A DNA stretch of 64,000 bases from Microbacterium sp. SORGH_AS_0969 (GTDB taxonomy: Bacteria; Actinomycetota; Actinomycetes; Actinomycetales; Microbacteriaceae). Made by a program: the position numbers and the translations under genes. The notes under the pieces were generated by a model that worked only from the letters and a program-made list of their open reading frames with translations, was not told the origin of the DNA and ran no database searches. Shown piece by piece: positions 63,813 through 64,000 of the stretch. The stretch's first letter is position 1. The number at the start of each line of letters is the position of its first letter. The stretch is taken from assembly GCF_030818255.1 (NCBI RefSeq), contig NZ_JAUTAG010000001.1, positions 2,604,001 to 2,668,000 on the forward strand, in the 5' to 3' direction.

Positions 63813-63826
63813 ACAGCGCCTTTTTT
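63797..63826 (+). terminator. Classic intrinsic terminator with T6 tract
   Basis: 10-bp stem GGCGCTGTCT/AGACAGCGCC, loop GTCT, followed by six T. It is the only textbook U-tract terminator on the plus strand that I found in the window. Confidence 0.9.
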
Positions 63827-63902
63827 CATACGCCTGCGCACCTTCCTCTCGTCGCGAGTCGAACATCCGAGAAGCCGTCTCGGCCATTCGAGAGGAGACC
63901 TC

Positions 63903-64000
63903 ATGCGTACTCTGGTGCTGAACGCGGGCTACGAACCGCTCGCCGTCGTGTCGTTCAAACGAGCGCTCGTGCTCGTGATGAACGAGAAGGCCACCGTCGT
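63903..64000 (+). CDS. HNH endonuclease family protein (3' end outside window)
   Basis: Only the first 32 codons are present. The ATG at 63903 follows GAGAGGAGACCTC. The start MRTLVLNAGYEPLAVVSFKRA is the conserved N-terminus of an actinobacterial HNH endonuclease family whose HNH motif lies further on. The family is chromosomal and of unclear role (probably DNA repair or restriction-like). It lies downstream of the tiny ORF and terminator, which may control it. Confidence 0.8.
   Translation, partial: MRTLVLNAGYEPLAVVSFKRALVLVMNEKATV

Overview
The window is a piece of a high-GC Gram-positive chromosome, most likely Microbacterium or a close relative in the Microbacteriaceae. The evidence is very GC-rich codon use with many GTG starts, 4-bp GTGA/ATGA gene overlaps, actinobacterial families (CarD, SigK/RskA, SenX3/RegX3, GlnR-like, DUF3263, DUF3027, DUF4032, MsiK), the carD-ispDF-cysS-rlmB order, and a strong excess of the heptamer GGATGCC/GGCATCC.

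Layout. 1-3.1 kb is the right end of an integrated mobile element (replication-relaxation protein, possible anti-restriction protein, large serine recombinase) abutting tRNA-Lys; the recombinase ORF ends inside the tRNA gene. 3.1-6.3 kb is an iron-siderophore import locus with an iron box between divergent genes. 6.4-8.7 kb is a fasciclin lipoprotein next to sigK-rskA. 8.7-10.8 kb has an unknown protein, a repeat-rich gap and a class IV aminotransferase. 10.9-15.05 kb is pstSCAB. 15.2-24.2 kb holds a Pls/PosA-type membrane NRPS with a translationally coupled M1-like protease, then on the other strand ppk1, a Nudix/phosphatase and a phosphopantetheinyl transferase. 24.3-28.3 kb has a GlnR-like regulator, a nitrobindin-like protein, YgfZ and a FUSC protein. 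28.4-33.4 kb has a methyltransferase, gpmA, phoU, senX3-regX3 and a lipoprotein. 33.6-38.9 kb is carD-ispDF-cysS-rlmB with a GNAT gene inserted on the opposite strand. 39-45 kb has a DUF4032 protein, the sugar-transporter ATPase MsiK, a DsbA-fold protein without CxxC, tRNA-Thr and an amylosucrase. 45-50.5 kb has a GntR/membrane-protein pair, a DMT transporter, a nitroreductase, msrB, DUF2332, DUF3263 and a frameshifted LytR_C protein. 50.7-61.5 kb has a cold-shock gene, CIRCE-controlled groEL, a two-component system, XPB helicase with its partner, a second cold-shock protein, DUF3027 and serC. 61.6-64 kb has a DtxR-family regulator, a structured leader and M23 peptidase, a tiny ORF ending in an intrinsic terminator, and the start of an HNH nuclease.

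How genes work together. Phosphate is the main theme: pstSCAB behind a two-repeat PHO box, phoU, senX3-regX3 and ppk1 all lie within about 21 kb. The membrane NRPS starts just beyond the PHO box, and a phosphopantetheinyl transferase able in principle to activate it sits in the ppk1 operon. Iron control links the 5.2-kb iron box with the DtxR-family gene at 61.6 kb, whose own promoter carries a weaker box.

Two window-wide patterns stand out. First, GGATGCC/GGCATCC occurs about 90 times by hand count, often as inverted pairs inside terminators, but only once in the mobile element. Second, many genes have a TAnnnT hexamer six bases before the start codon, the arrangement expected of leaderless mRNAs. 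All coordinates and counts were read by eye; no database search was run.
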